Assembly (NCBI GenBank): GCA_025153775.1
Contig: JAOALC010000003.1
Coordinates: 587,777 to 651,776, forward strand
DNA: 64,000 nucleotides
From: SAR92 clade bacterium H231
Lineage (GTDB): Bacteria > Pseudomonadota > Gammaproteobacteria > Pseudomonadales > Porticoccaceae
Direction: 5' to 3'
Shown: positions 49,127-58,476 of the stretch, piece after piece
Layout: each line of letters opens with the position of its first letter
Position numbering within the stretch: the stretch's first letter is position 1
Notes under the pieces: model-generated
Seen by the model: only the letters and a program-made list of their open reading frames with translations
The model's database searches: none
What the model was told of the DNA's origin: nothing
Position numbers and translations under genes: made by a program

Positions 49127-50602
49127 ATGAACTTCCTTATTCTGTCTAACAATGCGCCCGATTACTATCGCTTCTTTAACAAGCTGGCGGACAAGATCAG
49201 TGACGAGGGACACAAAGTTTTTTATGCCGTTGATTCTGCCTACTCCAGCGAGTTGAATAAACTACCCGATACGCGGTTTCAGGCTTACCTTTTTTCGAAG
49301 TTTTGGGAAAGTTCCGATCGTAGTGCGATAGATTCAAACGCTGCGCGTTTTCACGGTTCATCTCTAAACCTAATGCATATTCCAGACTACGAGAGAGCGA
49401 GTGTTTTTAAATTTAGCGCCAATAGACATGACTGCTACTATGATGATCTAATTTTGGCGCTTATAACCTTTTTTGAGCATGTGATAGTTAAAGAGAATAT
49501 TGATGTAGTTTTGTACGAAAATGTTTCGAATACGTTCGCTTACGCAGCATGGTTCGTGGCGAAATCGATGGGTATCCGCTACGTTGGACTTTATGTGTCA
49601 CGGCTTCCAGGTAGGTTCGAAATCGTCGATGATCCACTGAATGAAAGCTCAATTTACAAGTCATCGTATGACTCAATTCGCAGTGGTGACGTTGATGTTC
49701 CCGCAGATTTGCGTGAATGGGCTAGCAGCTATATCGACAATATAGAGTCGGTAATACCGGACTATATGAAATTCAATCAATTGGAAAAATCTAATTCGAT
49801 TGCTAGTTACATTACGATGGAGCGATTTCATAAATTAGTTGTTGGATTTCGAAGACGGAAAGATAATCATGAGTTTTCGTTTCAAGTCGGTAATCCGCTA
49901 AGCTTGAGTCTACAAATGGTCCTGCGTTCCGTTCTACGAAATCGACGAATGGCTAGCTGTAAAAAATATTTCGAAGAGCCCATGACGGACGAAAAATATT
50001 TTTTGTATCCATTACATTATCATCCTGAATCGTCAACATCGGTCAAGGCTCCACTTTGTATTGATGAACTTTCAGTGATTAGAAATTTGGCATTTAGTTT
50101 GCCTTTCGGCTACCGACTTTACGTAAAAGATCATCCGAGCGCGTTCGCATTACCGACGATAGACTTTTACAGGCAAGTTGCCGATTTGCCAAACGTAAAA
50201 TTCATATCATCCACTGAAAATACGAAATTATTAATAAAACGCTCGGAGGCTATCATTACCCTCACCAGCACTGTTGGCTATGAGGGAGTTCTTTTGAATA
50301 AGCGGGTTTTTCTTCTTGGCTCAGATGCATATGAATTTCACCCCAACGTAATAAGGTTATCAGACCCTCAGGAATACCACACCTTACTGTCTTATTGGAT
50401 AAACCAGCCATTAGTAAATGATCCATCAGTAAATGAGGATTTGATTGCTGCGTACTATATGAATACCCATGCTGGAATCCTTAATTTTTTTGAATCTGAT
50501 GACAAGCTAGATATGCTTGTTCCTAAAGTATTAAAGGCTATATTTAAGACGCTTCGCGTACAGGAAAATGGACGCGAAGAGTACGGGATGGGGACCGATT
50601 AG
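49127..50602 (+). CDS. Capsule-type glycosyltransferase of unknown linkage
   Basis: The protein is about 491 residues from ATG 49127 (GTG 49109 would overlap wzy). It looks like a GT-B transferase of the capsular polysaccharide synthesis type: N-terminal N-F-L-I-L-S-N-N-A-P-D-Y-Y-R-F, then F-L-Y-P-L-H-Y-H-P-E-S-S-T-S. K-D-H-P-S and T-L-T-S-T-V-G-Y-E-G-V-L follow. The H-P-E and K-D-H-P motifs recall KpsS/KpsC-like and related enzymes that use CMP-activated acids. Being next to the pse genes and wzy, it is the best candidate for the pseudaminyl transferase, but this is only an inference. Confidence 0.65.
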   Translation: MNFLILSNNAPDYYRFFNKLADKISDEGHKVFYAVDSAYSSELNKLPDTRFQAYLFSKFWESSDRSAIDSNAARFHGSSLNLMHIPDYERASVFKFSANRHDCYYDDLILALITFFEHVIVKENIDVVLYENVSNTFAYAAWFVAKSMGIRYVGLYVSRLPGRFEIVDDPLNESSIYKSSYDSIRSGDVDVPADLREWASSYIDNIESVIPDYMKFNQLEKSNSIASYITMERFHKLVVGFRRRKDNHEFSFQVGNPLSLSLQMVLRSVLRNRRMASCKKYFEEPMTDEKYFLYPLHYHPESSTSVKAPLCIDELSVIRNLAFSLPFGYRLYVKDHPSAFALPTIDFYRQVADLPNVKFISSTENTKLLIKRSEAIITLTSTVGYEGVLLNKRVFLLGSDAYEFHPNVIRLSDPQEYHTLLSYWINQPLVNDPSVNEDLIAAYYMNTHAGILNFFESDDKLDMLVPKVLKAIFKTLRVQENGREEYGMGTD

Positions 50603-50709
50603 GATAATCCTTTTTGGTTAATTTTAAATTAATATTCTATATCGTTAAATTTGTCCGTTGCTCACGACGACCGGGGTATTAAGAATTATAAAATAGGTAA
50701 ATAACGCGT

Positions 50710-51471
50710 ATGAAAATTATTAGAAAGCTTCTAGAAATTCCAAAGAGAATATCGAAGATCAATTTGCTGATCGAGCCTAATATAAGGTACTACTGGGTCG
50801 TCACTAGAGCTGTTTTTCTCATAATAATAGGTCGGCGGCTTCGTTCCATGTCGGGTGACGACACGGTAAAGTCGAATTACATGCATAATGTCAAAGCAAT
50901 ATTTGGATGTGACAACCGAATGAACTTGCTAATCTTTCCTTTGTCGGTCATTGAAACTATAAGTAGAGAGTCAAAGATACTTGTTATTGGTCCGCGAAAT
51001 GAGAATGATATTTACTCTTTGATCGGTCTTGGATTTAAGAAAGAGAACATCAAGGGACTCGACCTAATTAGTTACTCCCGTATGATTACTCTGGGCGATA
51101 TGCATACCGCTCCTTTTGAAGACGATTCATTCGACGCAGTCATTTGTGGTTGGACGATTAGTTACAGCACAAATCCTTCTCTCGCGGCTCTTGAGATGTT
51201 GAGGTTAACTAAACGAGGCGGCGTTATTGCGGTTGCGGTTGAGTACTCGACTCTTACGGAAAAAGATGAAGAGCAACTCGTCGGGTACAATGTACAGGAA
51301 TTCGATCGGATACCAAGTCGAGTCAATTCATCTGAACAGATCTTGGAGCTGTTTGGTGATAGGGTCGGACCAGTTTTTTTCAAGCATGACGCGCCAAATA
51401 AGATTTCCCATACAGCTGATGAACTGGTTCCGAACGTCTCTAGCGTAGCCGTGATATTTGGATCAAATTAG
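50710..51471 (+). CDS. Class I SAM-dependent methyltransferase
   Basis: The 253-residue protein has a basic, hydrophobic N-terminus (R-A-V-F-L-I-I-I-G-R-R). A Methyltransf_11-like core follows: I-L-V-I-G-P-R-N-E-N-D as motif I, H-T-A-P-F-E-D-D-S-F-D-A-V-I-C-G-W as motif IV, and M-L-R-L-T-K-R-G-G-V-I-A-V. Motif I has G-P-R in place of the commoner G-x-G. It may methylate a sugar or a lipid-linked intermediate. It is preceded by a gap of 107 bp with no gene. AT-rich. Confidence 0.65.
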   Translation: MKIIRKLLEIPKRISKINLLIEPNIRYYWVVTRAVFLIIIGRRLRSMSGDDTVKSNYMHNVKAIFGCDNRMNLLIFPLSVIETISRESKILVIGPRNENDIYSLIGLGFKKENIKGLDLISYSRMITLGDMHTAPFEDDSFDAVICGWTISYSTNPSLAALEMLRLTKRGGVIAVAVEYSTLTEKDEEQLVGYNVQEFDRIPSRVNSSEQILELFGDRVGPVFFKHDAPNKISHTADELVPNVSSVAVIFGSN

Positions 51472-51610
51472 AACGTGTTAGTTAATATACATTTTTCCAA
51501 ATTGATGAGTCCATTTTTAACAAAGCCCAACCCATAAAAGTTTTCTCCAGTAAATCATGCCTTTATTGATAGGCAACTAATAACCTTAGGCGCGTAGCGT
51601 AACTATCTTT

Positions 51611-52561
51611 ATGAAAAAAAATACTCAGATTCGAATTATCCTAACCAGCTTAGTAAATTGGTTTCGCGTGGCTGTTTTTTCATCTAAGTTTACTAAAAAG
51701 CTAGAGATAAAAATCATTGAGAGCAGAGTACGTAGGCTGGCAATGAGCCCGACCGGCTACATCCCAATAGCTAAAGCTATTCTTGATCATCTATTTGCTA
51801 AATACGGTGCAAACTTAGGAAGTTCTGTGGTTTTCGAGATTGGCACCGGACGACATCTCGCTGTGCCATTGATCTTGCGATTGTTCGGGGTAGGTCGGGT
51901 TGTGACCGCTGATATCGAAGACATTCTTATAAGAGCTCAGATTGTCCTTATGGCGGAGTCCATTGCAGCGAGTGAAGAGATCTTAGCTTTAGCGCGAGGC
52001 TATGGTCTAGACATCGAAGAGAAATTGCATTTATTTAAGCGGCTGGAGGCAACAGGGGACAAGTTTGAGTTGCTCCGTCTTTTGGGGGTGGACTTTCATC
52101 CTGAATGTGACCTTAGCAATTCAGATGCTGTAGAACGAGTGATTCCTGCAAAAACAGACGTGGCCTTCTCTAGTAATGTTTTGGAACACATCCCGCCCGA
52201 TACCCTTACTTTGATCTTTAAAAATTTGGTAGCTATAAATCCTGGTGACTTCATTCAGTATCATCATGTAGATTTAGCTGATCATCTTTCCCATTCAATC
52301 CCGGGACTTCACCCGTTAAATTTCTACCGGTACAGTTCGGCAACTTGGGCGATTCTGGCAGGAAATAGGTACATGTATACTAACCGTCTAACTTTAAATG
52401 ACTATTCATCGATACTCGAAAGCGCGGTTATTGACCACAAAATTGACGTATTGAAAAAGCTGGACGAATCGGAATTTCAAACCGCTCGTACTTTTTGTGC
52501 AGATGACTTTATTGGGAAAGAAATTAATGTGGTACGAATTTCTATCGAGATAGGTCATTAA
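51611..52561 (+). CDS. SAM-dependent methyltransferase-like protein
   Basis: The 316-residue protein has V-V-F-E-I-G-T-G-R-H-L as a motif I, V-V-T-A-D-I-E-D as motif II and V-A-F-S-S-N-V-L-E-H-I-P as motif IV, the order of class I methyltransferases. Q-Y-H-H-V-D-L-A-D-H-L and W-A-I-L-A-G-N-R-Y resemble parts of sugar or glycan methyltransferases. The function is not resolved. A stretch of 139 bp with no gene precedes it; a glycosyltransferase follows after 32 bp. Confidence 0.6.
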   Translation: MKKNTQIRIILTSLVNWFRVAVFSSKFTKKLEIKIIESRVRRLAMSPTGYIPIAKAILDHLFAKYGANLGSSVVFEIGTGRHLAVPLILRLFGVGRVVTADIEDILIRAQIVLMAESIAASEEILALARGYGLDIEEKLHLFKRLEATGDKFELLRLLGVDFHPECDLSNSDAVERVIPAKTDVAFSSNVLEHIPPDTLTLIFKNLVAINPGDFIQYHHVDLADHLSHSIPGLHPLNFYRYSSATWAILAGNRYMYTNRLTLNDYSSILESAVIDHKIDVLKKLDESEFQTARTFCADDFIGKEINVVRISIEIGH

Positions 52562-52593
52562 ACTCAATTTAAAAGTTTTCACAAAGGGAGAAC

Positions 52594-53415
52594 GTGCTTA
52601 TTAAATTTTCAATAGTTTTGCCCGCGCTAAACTCAGAAAAATATATCGGAGAAGCGCTTGAGTCCCTGAGGAACCAAACTTATGTGAATTTCGAGCTAAT
52701 TGTCTGTGATGGCGGGAGCACGGACCGCACGCTTGAAATCATTGACGCAAACAGGGACTTGGTCGATGTATTGATCAGCGGTCCGGACTCCGGCCAAAGC
52801 GATGCTTTCAATAAAGGGTTCGCTTCCGCCACCGGCGATTATTATCTTTGGCTTAATTCGGATGACATCATGCACCCTATGTTGTTGGAGTCGGCGCATA
52901 ATTTTTTAGTTCGCCAACCTGACGCATTATGGCTGAATTTCGGGACAGTCATTATCGATGAGTTGTCACGAATATGTGAATTCTTTAGTGCGCCAAATTG
53001 GATGGAGAGCATCAATAAAAATTTTCGGCCACAAATCTCATCCCCTACCACAATTTTTCATAATAGCTTGATGAAGCGTTTGGGTGGATTTGATGAGAGG
53101 TTCCATTACGCGATGGATGTGGATCTATGGCGCACCTTTGTCGAGGCTGGATTCAGATGGCATAAACTGGCCATCTACGGTATCGGTTTTCGCCGTCATG
53201 GAGATTCGAAAACCAATTCTCATATCTTAGAGAGCAAGCCTGAGCAAATTAATGAAAGCAAACTCATGTTCGAAAAACATCATTTCGATTTACTGAGTAA
53301 AAGTAATCTCTACAGGGCTAAGATATGGCGTTTCGTTAATTGTTGGTTTAAAGACCTCTTTTTTAATGGCCTCTGGAGAAAAGACAGTGTGTATCGATTC
53401 TTTAAGAGATTATGA
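52594..53415 (+). CDS. Family 2 glycosyltransferase
   Basis: The 273-residue GT-A enzyme has F-S-I-V-L-P-A-L-N-S-E-K-Y-I, C-D-G-G-S-T-D-R-T for the nucleotide, and L-N-S-D-D as the metal-binding motif. P-T-T-I-F-H and G-G-F-D-E-R-F-H-Y-A-M-D-V-D-L-W complete the acceptor side. It adds one sugar of the repeat unit at the cytoplasmic face. GTG 52594 has AAAGGGAG immediately upstream. Donor is unknown. Confidence 0.85.
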   Translation: MLIKFSIVLPALNSEKYIGEALESLRNQTYVNFELIVCDGGSTDRTLEIIDANRDLVDVLISGPDSGQSDAFNKGFASATGDYYLWLNSDDIMHPMLLESAHNFLVRQPDALWLNFGTVIIDELSRICEFFSAPNWMESINKNFRPQISSPTTIFHNSLMKRLGGFDERFHYAMDVDLWRTFVEAGFRWHKLAIYGIGFRRHGDSKTNSHILESKPEQINESKLMFEKHHFDLLSKSNLYRAKIWRFVNCWFKDLFFNGLWRKDSVYRFFKRL

Positions 53416-53557
53416 CTAATATATGAGCTTATAGGATGTTATAGCAGACTGTTGTGGTAGCAAGGTTTCATAATCTGTCTAATTCACATAACATAACTGC
53501 AGAAATGTTACATTCCTAACTTGAATAAACTCAAATTAATTACTAAAGGGGGGGTAC

Positions 53558-54406
53558 ATGGATATTAAATATTTTCTTCAAAAAATTCCGATGGTCAAAA
53601 GTCTATACTATTCGGCCCATTTCATCATCCGAGCAGTAAGGATTCGTATGGTGTTAACCCCAATCGATAGGCAGGCTCCTTTCCGTGGCTTGTTTGCGGA
53701 CACCGGGGTTTTCCACTATCGAATGTCCGATCAAGTCTTGAATGCGTTGAAAAGCAAAACGTCCTCTAGCGATCTCGATCAAGGTATTGTCCTAGAGTCG
53801 AAGGATTCCAAAATTGTTGATGAGTTATTTGATTTTATTGCACCGAATGTGCGGGCTTATCTTGGTGAGGAGTCTTTTTTAGATGGAGTGAGTTGGTTTC
53901 TTAGCGTCAGGAATTCGGAGTCAATTTCTTCATCTTGGCATACCGATAATGTCGGAAACCGATTACGTGTTTTTTGCTGCGTGGAGGGTGATGGGAGTCA
54001 ACCCACACATGTGGTTGCAAGTCACAAACGTATCCCGAGGACTTCCACTTGGATCAAGCAGTCGTGCATCGAATTGTACAGGTGGGCTGGTGGTCGCGCG
54101 CGATCTCAATCATACCGCGACACTATAATTTGTGATCATAAGGACGGCGATGTTTACGTTTTTGATACGCAACTCCTGCATCGGGGTGGATATGAGGGAG
54201 GAGAATCACGTCGATTGATATTCAGCTTGGAATTTTCTAATCCAAAGAAACATTCCTTGGCGCGCGGACCGATAGGTACCGATGAGTTGAATTCATTTAA
54301 ATTTAGTGAAAGTCTTTTGGCATCAAAAACGTTCGCTACTATGCTAGATCCGAAAAGAATCAAACGTCTTGATGGTGATACGCTTTACTACGCCAATGAT
54401 GAATGA
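53558..54406 (+). CDS. PhyH-like 2-oxoglutarate/Fe(II) dioxygenase
   Basis: The 282-residue protein shows the phytanoyl-CoA dioxygenase pattern: S-W-H-T-D for the first His and Asp, and D-T-Q-L-L-H-R-G-G-Y for the second His. R-R-L-I-F-S-L-E-F supplies the 2OG-binding Arg. Relatives hydroxylate small molecules, and in polysaccharide loci some act on sugars or lipid anchors. AAGGGGGGG precedes ATG 53558. It is the second oxygenase in the locus, unrelated to that at 21362. The target is unknown. Confidence 0.7.
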   Translation: MDIKYFLQKIPMVKSLYYSAHFIIRAVRIRMVLTPIDRQAPFRGLFADTGVFHYRMSDQVLNALKSKTSSSDLDQGIVLESKDSKIVDELFDFIAPNVRAYLGEESFLDGVSWFLSVRNSESISSSWHTDNVGNRLRVFCCVEGDGSQPTHVVASHKRIPRTSTWIKQSCIELYRWAGGRARSQSYRDTIICDHKDGDVYVFDTQLLHRGGYEGGESRRLIFSLEFSNPKKHSLARGPIGTDELNSFKFSESLLASKTFATMLDPKRIKRLDGDTLYYANDE

Positions 54407-54502
54407 GTTCAAGCGTCCCCGAGATGTTTCACTTAAGCAGTGTCTTTAAAAGCCCTCAACAGTCCTGCCCGCTAAACACCGAACTTCAATACGTGAAATC
54501 AT

Positions 54503-54515
54503 AGGGGTAGCGTTC
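54503..54515 (+). promoter_or_regulatory. Possible degenerate ops-like site
   Basis: AGGGGTAGCGTTC keeps GGTAGCGT of the ops sequence and matches 10 of 13 bases, but the stem base C3 is lost. It lies 46 bp before the acetyltransferase gene in the 155-bp gap 54407-54561. It could be a second RfaH loading point or a chance match. Confidence 0.3.
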
Positions 54516-54561
54516 TCCTGTATTGAATTCTGTCAGCCCGACTAGATAAGGATGCAAATTA

Positions 54562-55170
54562 ATGTTCAAGATTAACCATTTTATAAGACAATACGGATGG
54601 CTGGGTATTATCCGTTTAAGCTGTAGTGTGCTTTTTACAAAGTTAGCTATTTCAAGAGATGCACGAATTGTGCGAATGCCTATCTATATCAGAGGAAAAA
54701 GAAGTATAAAGTTTGGCAAAAATCTTACCACGGGTATTGGGGTTAGACTTGACGCTTTTCCGATAAACGAAATGCCAGTTATAATTTTTGGAAAAAATGT
54801 TCAATTAAATGATTATGTACATATTGGTGCAATTGAGAGTGTCGAAATTGGTGATCACACATTAATTGCTAGTAGAGTGTTTATTAGTGACCACAATCAT
54901 GGTTCGTACTCAGGGAGGACAGATGAATCTAACCCAGCGATGCCGCCCATTGATAGGCCCTTGGTATCCAAACCCGTAAAGATAGGTTGTAACGTGTGGA
55001 TAGGTGAGCAGGTGTGTATTCTCTCGGGTGTCACAGTAGGAGACGGAGCTATTATTGGTGCTGGTTCTATAGTTAATAAGGATGTACCAGCGCGCAGTAT
55101 AGTGGTTGGAAATCCGGCTAAAGTAATTCGCATGTTTGATGAAAACATCGGCGAGTGGAAGCAGGTTTGA
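54562..55170 (+). CDS. WbbJ-like hexapeptide-repeat acetyltransferase
   Basis: The 202-residue protein has left-handed beta-helix repeats (V-E-I-G-D-H-T-L-I, V-K-I-G-C-N-V-W-I-G, V-T-V-G-D-G-A-I-I-G-A-G-S-I-V). A catalytic His lies in S-D-H-N-H-G-S-Y. The pattern and length match sugar O-acetyltransferases of LPS and capsule loci. TAAGGATG lies before ATG 54562. The stop overlaps the start of the next glycosyltransferase (TGATG). Confidence 0.88.
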   Translation: MFKINHFIRQYGWLGIIRLSCSVLFTKLAISRDARIVRMPIYIRGKRSIKFGKNLTTGIGVRLDAFPINEMPVIIFGKNVQLNDYVHIGAIESVEIGDHTLIASRVFISDHNHGSYSGRTDESNPAMPPIDRPLVSKPVKIGCNVWIGEQVCILSGVTVGDGAIIGAGSIVNKDVPARSIVVGNPAKVIRMFDENIGEWKQV

Positions 55171-56264
55171 TGCGTAAACGGTTGGTGGTATCAGCGGTCA
55201 ATTTCAGCGAAGGAGGACCCCTGACAGTTCTTCGTGATTGCTTGACATCAGCGGCGTTGTCTTTGCCTCCAGAATGGGAAATAACAGCGTTAGTCCATAA
55301 TAAAAATCTTATTAATATCCAGCGCGTAAGTCTTATTGAAATCTCAGATGCTAAGCGCTCATGGTTGCTCCGCCTCTATCATGAATGGTTTAATTTTAGA
55401 CGTCTATCCCGTAAGCTTAAGCCGGATCTATGGTTGTCGCTACATGACATTACTCCCAGAGTGATAGCGCGTCGCCAGGCTGTTTACTGCCATAACCCAT
55501 CCCCCTTTTATCGACTGCCATGGCGAGAGGCTTGGCTCGAACCAAAATTTTGGTTATTCAATCGATTTTACCGCTATCTCTATCGAATGTTTATTCATCG
55601 AAATTATTGGGTGGTGGTGCAGCAGGAGTGGTTGCGTGATGCATTCAAGCGTCTGCATGCACAACTTCCGGTGGTTGTAGCGCGTCCTTCAGTCAGCTTT
55701 CCAGTGGGTGCTAAATATGAGCCGGCGAGCGAGAAACGCGTAATATTTCTTTACCCAGCATTACCTCGAGTATTTAAGAATTTTGAAGTGATTGGTGAGG
55801 CGGCGAACATACTAAATGATCGAGGGCTGTCTGGCTTCGAAGTTCGGTTGACCTTAAGTGGTGATGAAAATCGCTATAGCAAATTTCTCTATGCGAAATA
55901 TAGCTCTATACCCCAATTGCACTTTATTGGACATCAAAAACATGAACAGATGATGACGCAGTATCAAGAAGCAACGGTTGTGGTTTTTCCTAGCAAGTTG
56001 GAAACGTGGGGCCTGCCAATTTCTGAGGCAAAGCTTTATGATAAATCCTTGTTGGTGGCCGATGTGCCCTACGCTCATGAGACTGTAGGTAATTATGATC
56101 GGGTAAGTTTTTTTCACCCAACAGATCCAGATGCATTAGCTAATTTAATGCAGGCAGTTTTAGAACGTAGCTGGCAGCCAACTGGTGCTAAAGTGGATGA
56201 GCCGTTAAAGCCCTTTTCACAAAACTGGAATGAACTATGGAGCTTGCTTGTAGAGGGTTTGTGA
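55170..56264 (+). CDS. GT-B glycosyltransferase (family 4-like)
   Basis: The protein is about 364 residues from ATG 55170, coupled to the acetyltransferase stop; GTG 55155 is a poorer start. The N-terminus has N-F-S-E-G-G-P-L-T-V, and H-D-I-T-P-R and C-H-N-P-S-P-F-Y follow. The C-terminal half has F-L-Y-P-A-L-P-R-V-F-K-N-F-E and F-P-S-K-L-E-T-W-G-L-P-I-S-E-A-K, the E-x7-E donor motif of family 4. Donor sugar is unknown; mannosyl or fucosyl transfer is possible given the GDP-sugar genes. Confidence 0.85.
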   Translation: MRKRLVVSAVNFSEGGPLTVLRDCLTSAALSLPPEWEITALVHNKNLINIQRVSLIEISDAKRSWLLRLYHEWFNFRRLSRKLKPDLWLSLHDITPRVIARRQAVYCHNPSPFYRLPWREAWLEPKFWLFNRFYRYLYRMFIHRNYWVVVQQEWLRDAFKRLHAQLPVVVARPSVSFPVGAKYEPASEKRVIFLYPALPRVFKNFEVIGEAANILNDRGLSGFEVRLTLSGDENRYSKFLYAKYSSIPQLHFIGHQKHEQMMTQYQEATVVVFPSKLETWGLPISEAKLYDKSLLVADVPYAHETVGNYDRVSFFHPTDPDALANLMQAVLERSWQPTGAKVDEPLKPFSQNWNELWSLLVEGL

Positions 56265-56423
56265 TGCAGGCTTCCTCCATTCATACTTTTGTCGTAATTA
56301 TATCAAGGCGTTGATTAAGGACGGCGATCTGGTTTCGAATGCGAGCTTCGATAGCTGAAATAAACTGACTGGATGGTAATGTAAACACCTGGATAACATG
56401 CTGAAAGTGCCGATATAACCGAG

Positions 56424-56699
56424 GTGCTCTTTGGAAAAGTACCTTTTCACCTTCAGTTTGAATTAATCCGTACTCAGGACATTGATCCTGCTTACCATGA
56501 CACAGAACAGTTTATAGATGTAGAAAAACACATAGTTAACGAAGACAATCATTCCGAGCTACAGATCGATTTATTTTATAGCCAATCTGCTTGGTTTGAA
56601 TATAGAAAATACTTAATATTGACTGCTTACAGTGATGGAGCTGGAGGCTATAAATTGAAGAATCAAATAAGGAGATTAAGTTATGCTGGTCTACTGTAA
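56424..56699 (+). CDS. Unrecognised short protein or gene fragment before wbpG-like gene
   Basis: This 91-codon frame from GTG 56424 reads well-ordered sequence (F-G-K-V-P-F-H-L-Q-F-E-L, H-D-T-E-Q-F-I-D-V, I-L-T-A-Y-S-D-G-A-G-G-Y). The frame stays open a little upstream without a start codon or ribosome site. That suggests a 3' fragment of a larger lost gene. An antisense frame over 56281-56520 is also open, so coding on this strand is not certain. It overlaps the start of the amidotransferase gene by 17 bp. The remaining gap 56265-56423 has no clear gene. I cannot name a family. Confidence 0.4.
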   Translation: MLFGKVPFHLQFELIRTQDIDPAYHDTEQFIDVEKHIVNEDNHSELQIDLFYSQSAWFEYRKYLILTAYSDGAGGYKLKNQIRRLSYAGLL

Positions 56700-57834
56700 A
56701 AAATGTGTGATGGTGTCAACTAAGCCTGACCTCTATTTAGATGAAGATGGTATATGTAATGCGTGTCGAAGTTATGAGGCAAGAAAAGAGATTAATTGGT
56801 CTGCGAGACGCTCAGAGTTAGAGGCTGTTCTAGAAAAATATCGAAATAAGGATGGTACTAATTGGGATTGTATCGTTCCCGTAAGTGGCGGTAAGGATAG
56901 TACTTATCAAGTTATGCAAATGTTACAGTTTGGCATGAATCCTTTATGCGTAACTGCGACTACATGCGATCTTACGGAAATTGGTCGACAAAATATTGAG
57001 AATATAAAAAACTTAGGTGTTGATTATGTAGAAATGTCACCAAATCCATTAGTTCGCGCTAAGCTTAATAAGATAGGATTAATGCAGGTAGGGGATATTT
57101 CTTGGCCTGAACATGTTGGGATTTTTACCTTACCAGTGAGGGCTGCAGTCCAATTTAATATACCGTTGATTATTTGGGGAGAGAACTCCCAGAATGAATT
57201 TGGGGGCCCTGCCGCGGCTTCAGAAAATAATGTTTTAAACCGGCAATGGTTGGAAGAGTTTGGAGGTCTTTTGGGTCTAAGAGTTACAGATCTAATTGGC
57301 TTAGAGGGCTTGGAAAAGAAAGATTTAATTCCCTACTTTTATCCAGAAGATGAGGATCTCACAAAGATTGGTGTTACAGGAATTTTTTTAGGACACTATG
57401 TTCCTTGGGATGGCTTATCGAATTTCTTGGTTGCTCAAGCATTTGGTTTTGCTGTGCCTCCTTTACCAACATTAGGATCTATGGTTAATTATGAAAACTT
57501 AGATAACCATCAGGTCGCTATTCATGAATATTTTAAATTTTTGAAATTTGGATTTGGTCGTGCAACGGATCATGCGTGCCTGCATATTAGAAGGGGGCGA
57601 CTTACTCGTGAACTTGGATTATCCATAGTCAAACGTCTGGATGGCAAATTTCCGTGGGAGTATTTGGGTAAGTCTTTAGAAGACACTTTGCGACCACTAG
57701 ATATCAACGTAGAAGAATTCATCCGTATCTGTGATAAATTTACTAACAAAAAAATCTTTAAACGAAATTCTGATGGTAATTTATTAAAGGATCTTAGCGG
57801 TAATCTCACTAAAATTAATGATGATAATGTTTAA
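56683..57834 (+). CDS. N-acetyl sugar amidotransferase (WbpG/PseA-like)
   Basis: The 383-residue protein has two CxxC pairs (C5-C8 and C25-C28) as in zinc-binding WbpG, and the PP-loop V-P-V-S-G-G-K-D-S-T-Y for ATP. W-G-E-N-S-Q-N-E-F-G-G and D-H-A-C-L-H-I-R-R-G-R follow. This family converts an N-acetyl group of a sugar to an acetamidino group, using ammonia from HisH/HisF-like partners, both encoded next. AAGGAG 10 bp upstream of ATG 56683 is one of the best ribosome sites here. Known relatives act on UDP-ManNAc3NAcA (P. aeruginosa) or pseudaminic acid (PseA of Campylobacter). Confidence 0.88.
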   Translation: MLVYCKKCVMVSTKPDLYLDEDGICNACRSYEARKEINWSARRSELEAVLEKYRNKDGTNWDCIVPVSGGKDSTYQVMQMLQFGMNPLCVTATTCDLTEIGRQNIENIKNLGVDYVEMSPNPLVRAKLNKIGLMQVGDISWPEHVGIFTLPVRAAVQFNIPLIIWGENSQNEFGGPAAASENNVLNRQWLEEFGGLLGLRVTDLIGLEGLEKKDLIPYFYPEDEDLTKIGVTGIFLGHYVPWDGLSNFLVAQAFGFAVPPLPTLGSMVNYENLDNHQVAIHEYFKFLKFGFGRATDHACLHIRRGRLTRELGLSIVKRLDGKFPWEYLGKSLEDTLRPLDINVEEFIRICDKFTNKKIFKRNSDGNLLKDLSGNLTKINDDNV

Positions 57835-58476
57835 ATGAATATGAAAGTGGGTGTGCTTGATTATGGTGTAGGTAATGTAGGTTCGGTTATGCGTGCCCTA
57901 GAGGAATTATGCGTCACTCCAATTCTCATTGACAGGGCGTCGGATATACATATAGCTGATCGCTTAATATTGCCGGGTGTAGGTAGTTTTACCGATTGTA
58001 AAAATTTACTAGATAAAGGTGGATGGACCTCCGCTCTGAAAGACGAAGTTATTGGTTCCAGTAAGCCGATATTAGGGATTTGTTTAGGTATGCAACTGCT
58101 CGCTGACGTTGGCATGGAAGGTGCTGTAGATGAGAATGGTACGGCTGGTTTAGGTTTTATTTCAGGAAAAGTTGTAGGTTTAGCCAGCATCGGTTGTAAA
58201 TCTCGAATACCCCACATGGGTTGGAACAGTATTATCTTGGGAAGTCCGTCAGGCTTATTGAGTGATATACCTAACGGAACCGACTTCTACTTTGTACATG
58301 GTTATGCGTTTGTTACGGAAAACCCTAAAGATACTATTGCCGTTACTAATTACGATGTTTCTGTGACGGCAGCGATAGCGAAGGATAATGTTTGGGGTAC
58401 TCAATTTCATCCTGAAAAAAGTTCTCGAGCTGGTTTCAAGGTGTTGCGTAACTTTGTCGAGGACTCTTCATGTTAA
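57835..58476 (+). CDS. hisH: HisH-like glutaminase subunit of the sugar amidotransferase
   Basis: The 213-residue class I glutamine amidotransferase has D-Y-G-V-G-N-V-G-S-V. Nucleophile C83 lies in G-I-C-L-G-M-Q-L-L, and T-Q-F-H-P-E-K-S supplies the His and Glu. It directly follows the WbpG-like gene and overlaps the HisF-like gene by 7 bp. No other histidine genes are near, so it is the paralogue (HisH2/WbpH type) that supplies ammonia for the acetamidino step rather than histidine biosynthesis. ATG 57835 or 57841 could be the start. Confidence 0.85.
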   Translation: MNMKVGVLDYGVGNVGSVMRALEELCVTPILIDRASDIHIADRLILPGVGSFTDCKNLLDKGGWTSALKDEVIGSSKPILGICLGMQLLADVGMEGAVDENGTAGLGFISGKVVGLASIGCKSRIPHMGWNSIILGSPSGLLSDIPNGTDFYFVHGYAFVTENPKDTIAVTNYDVSVTAAIAKDNVWGTQFHPEKSSRAGFKVLRNFVEDSSC

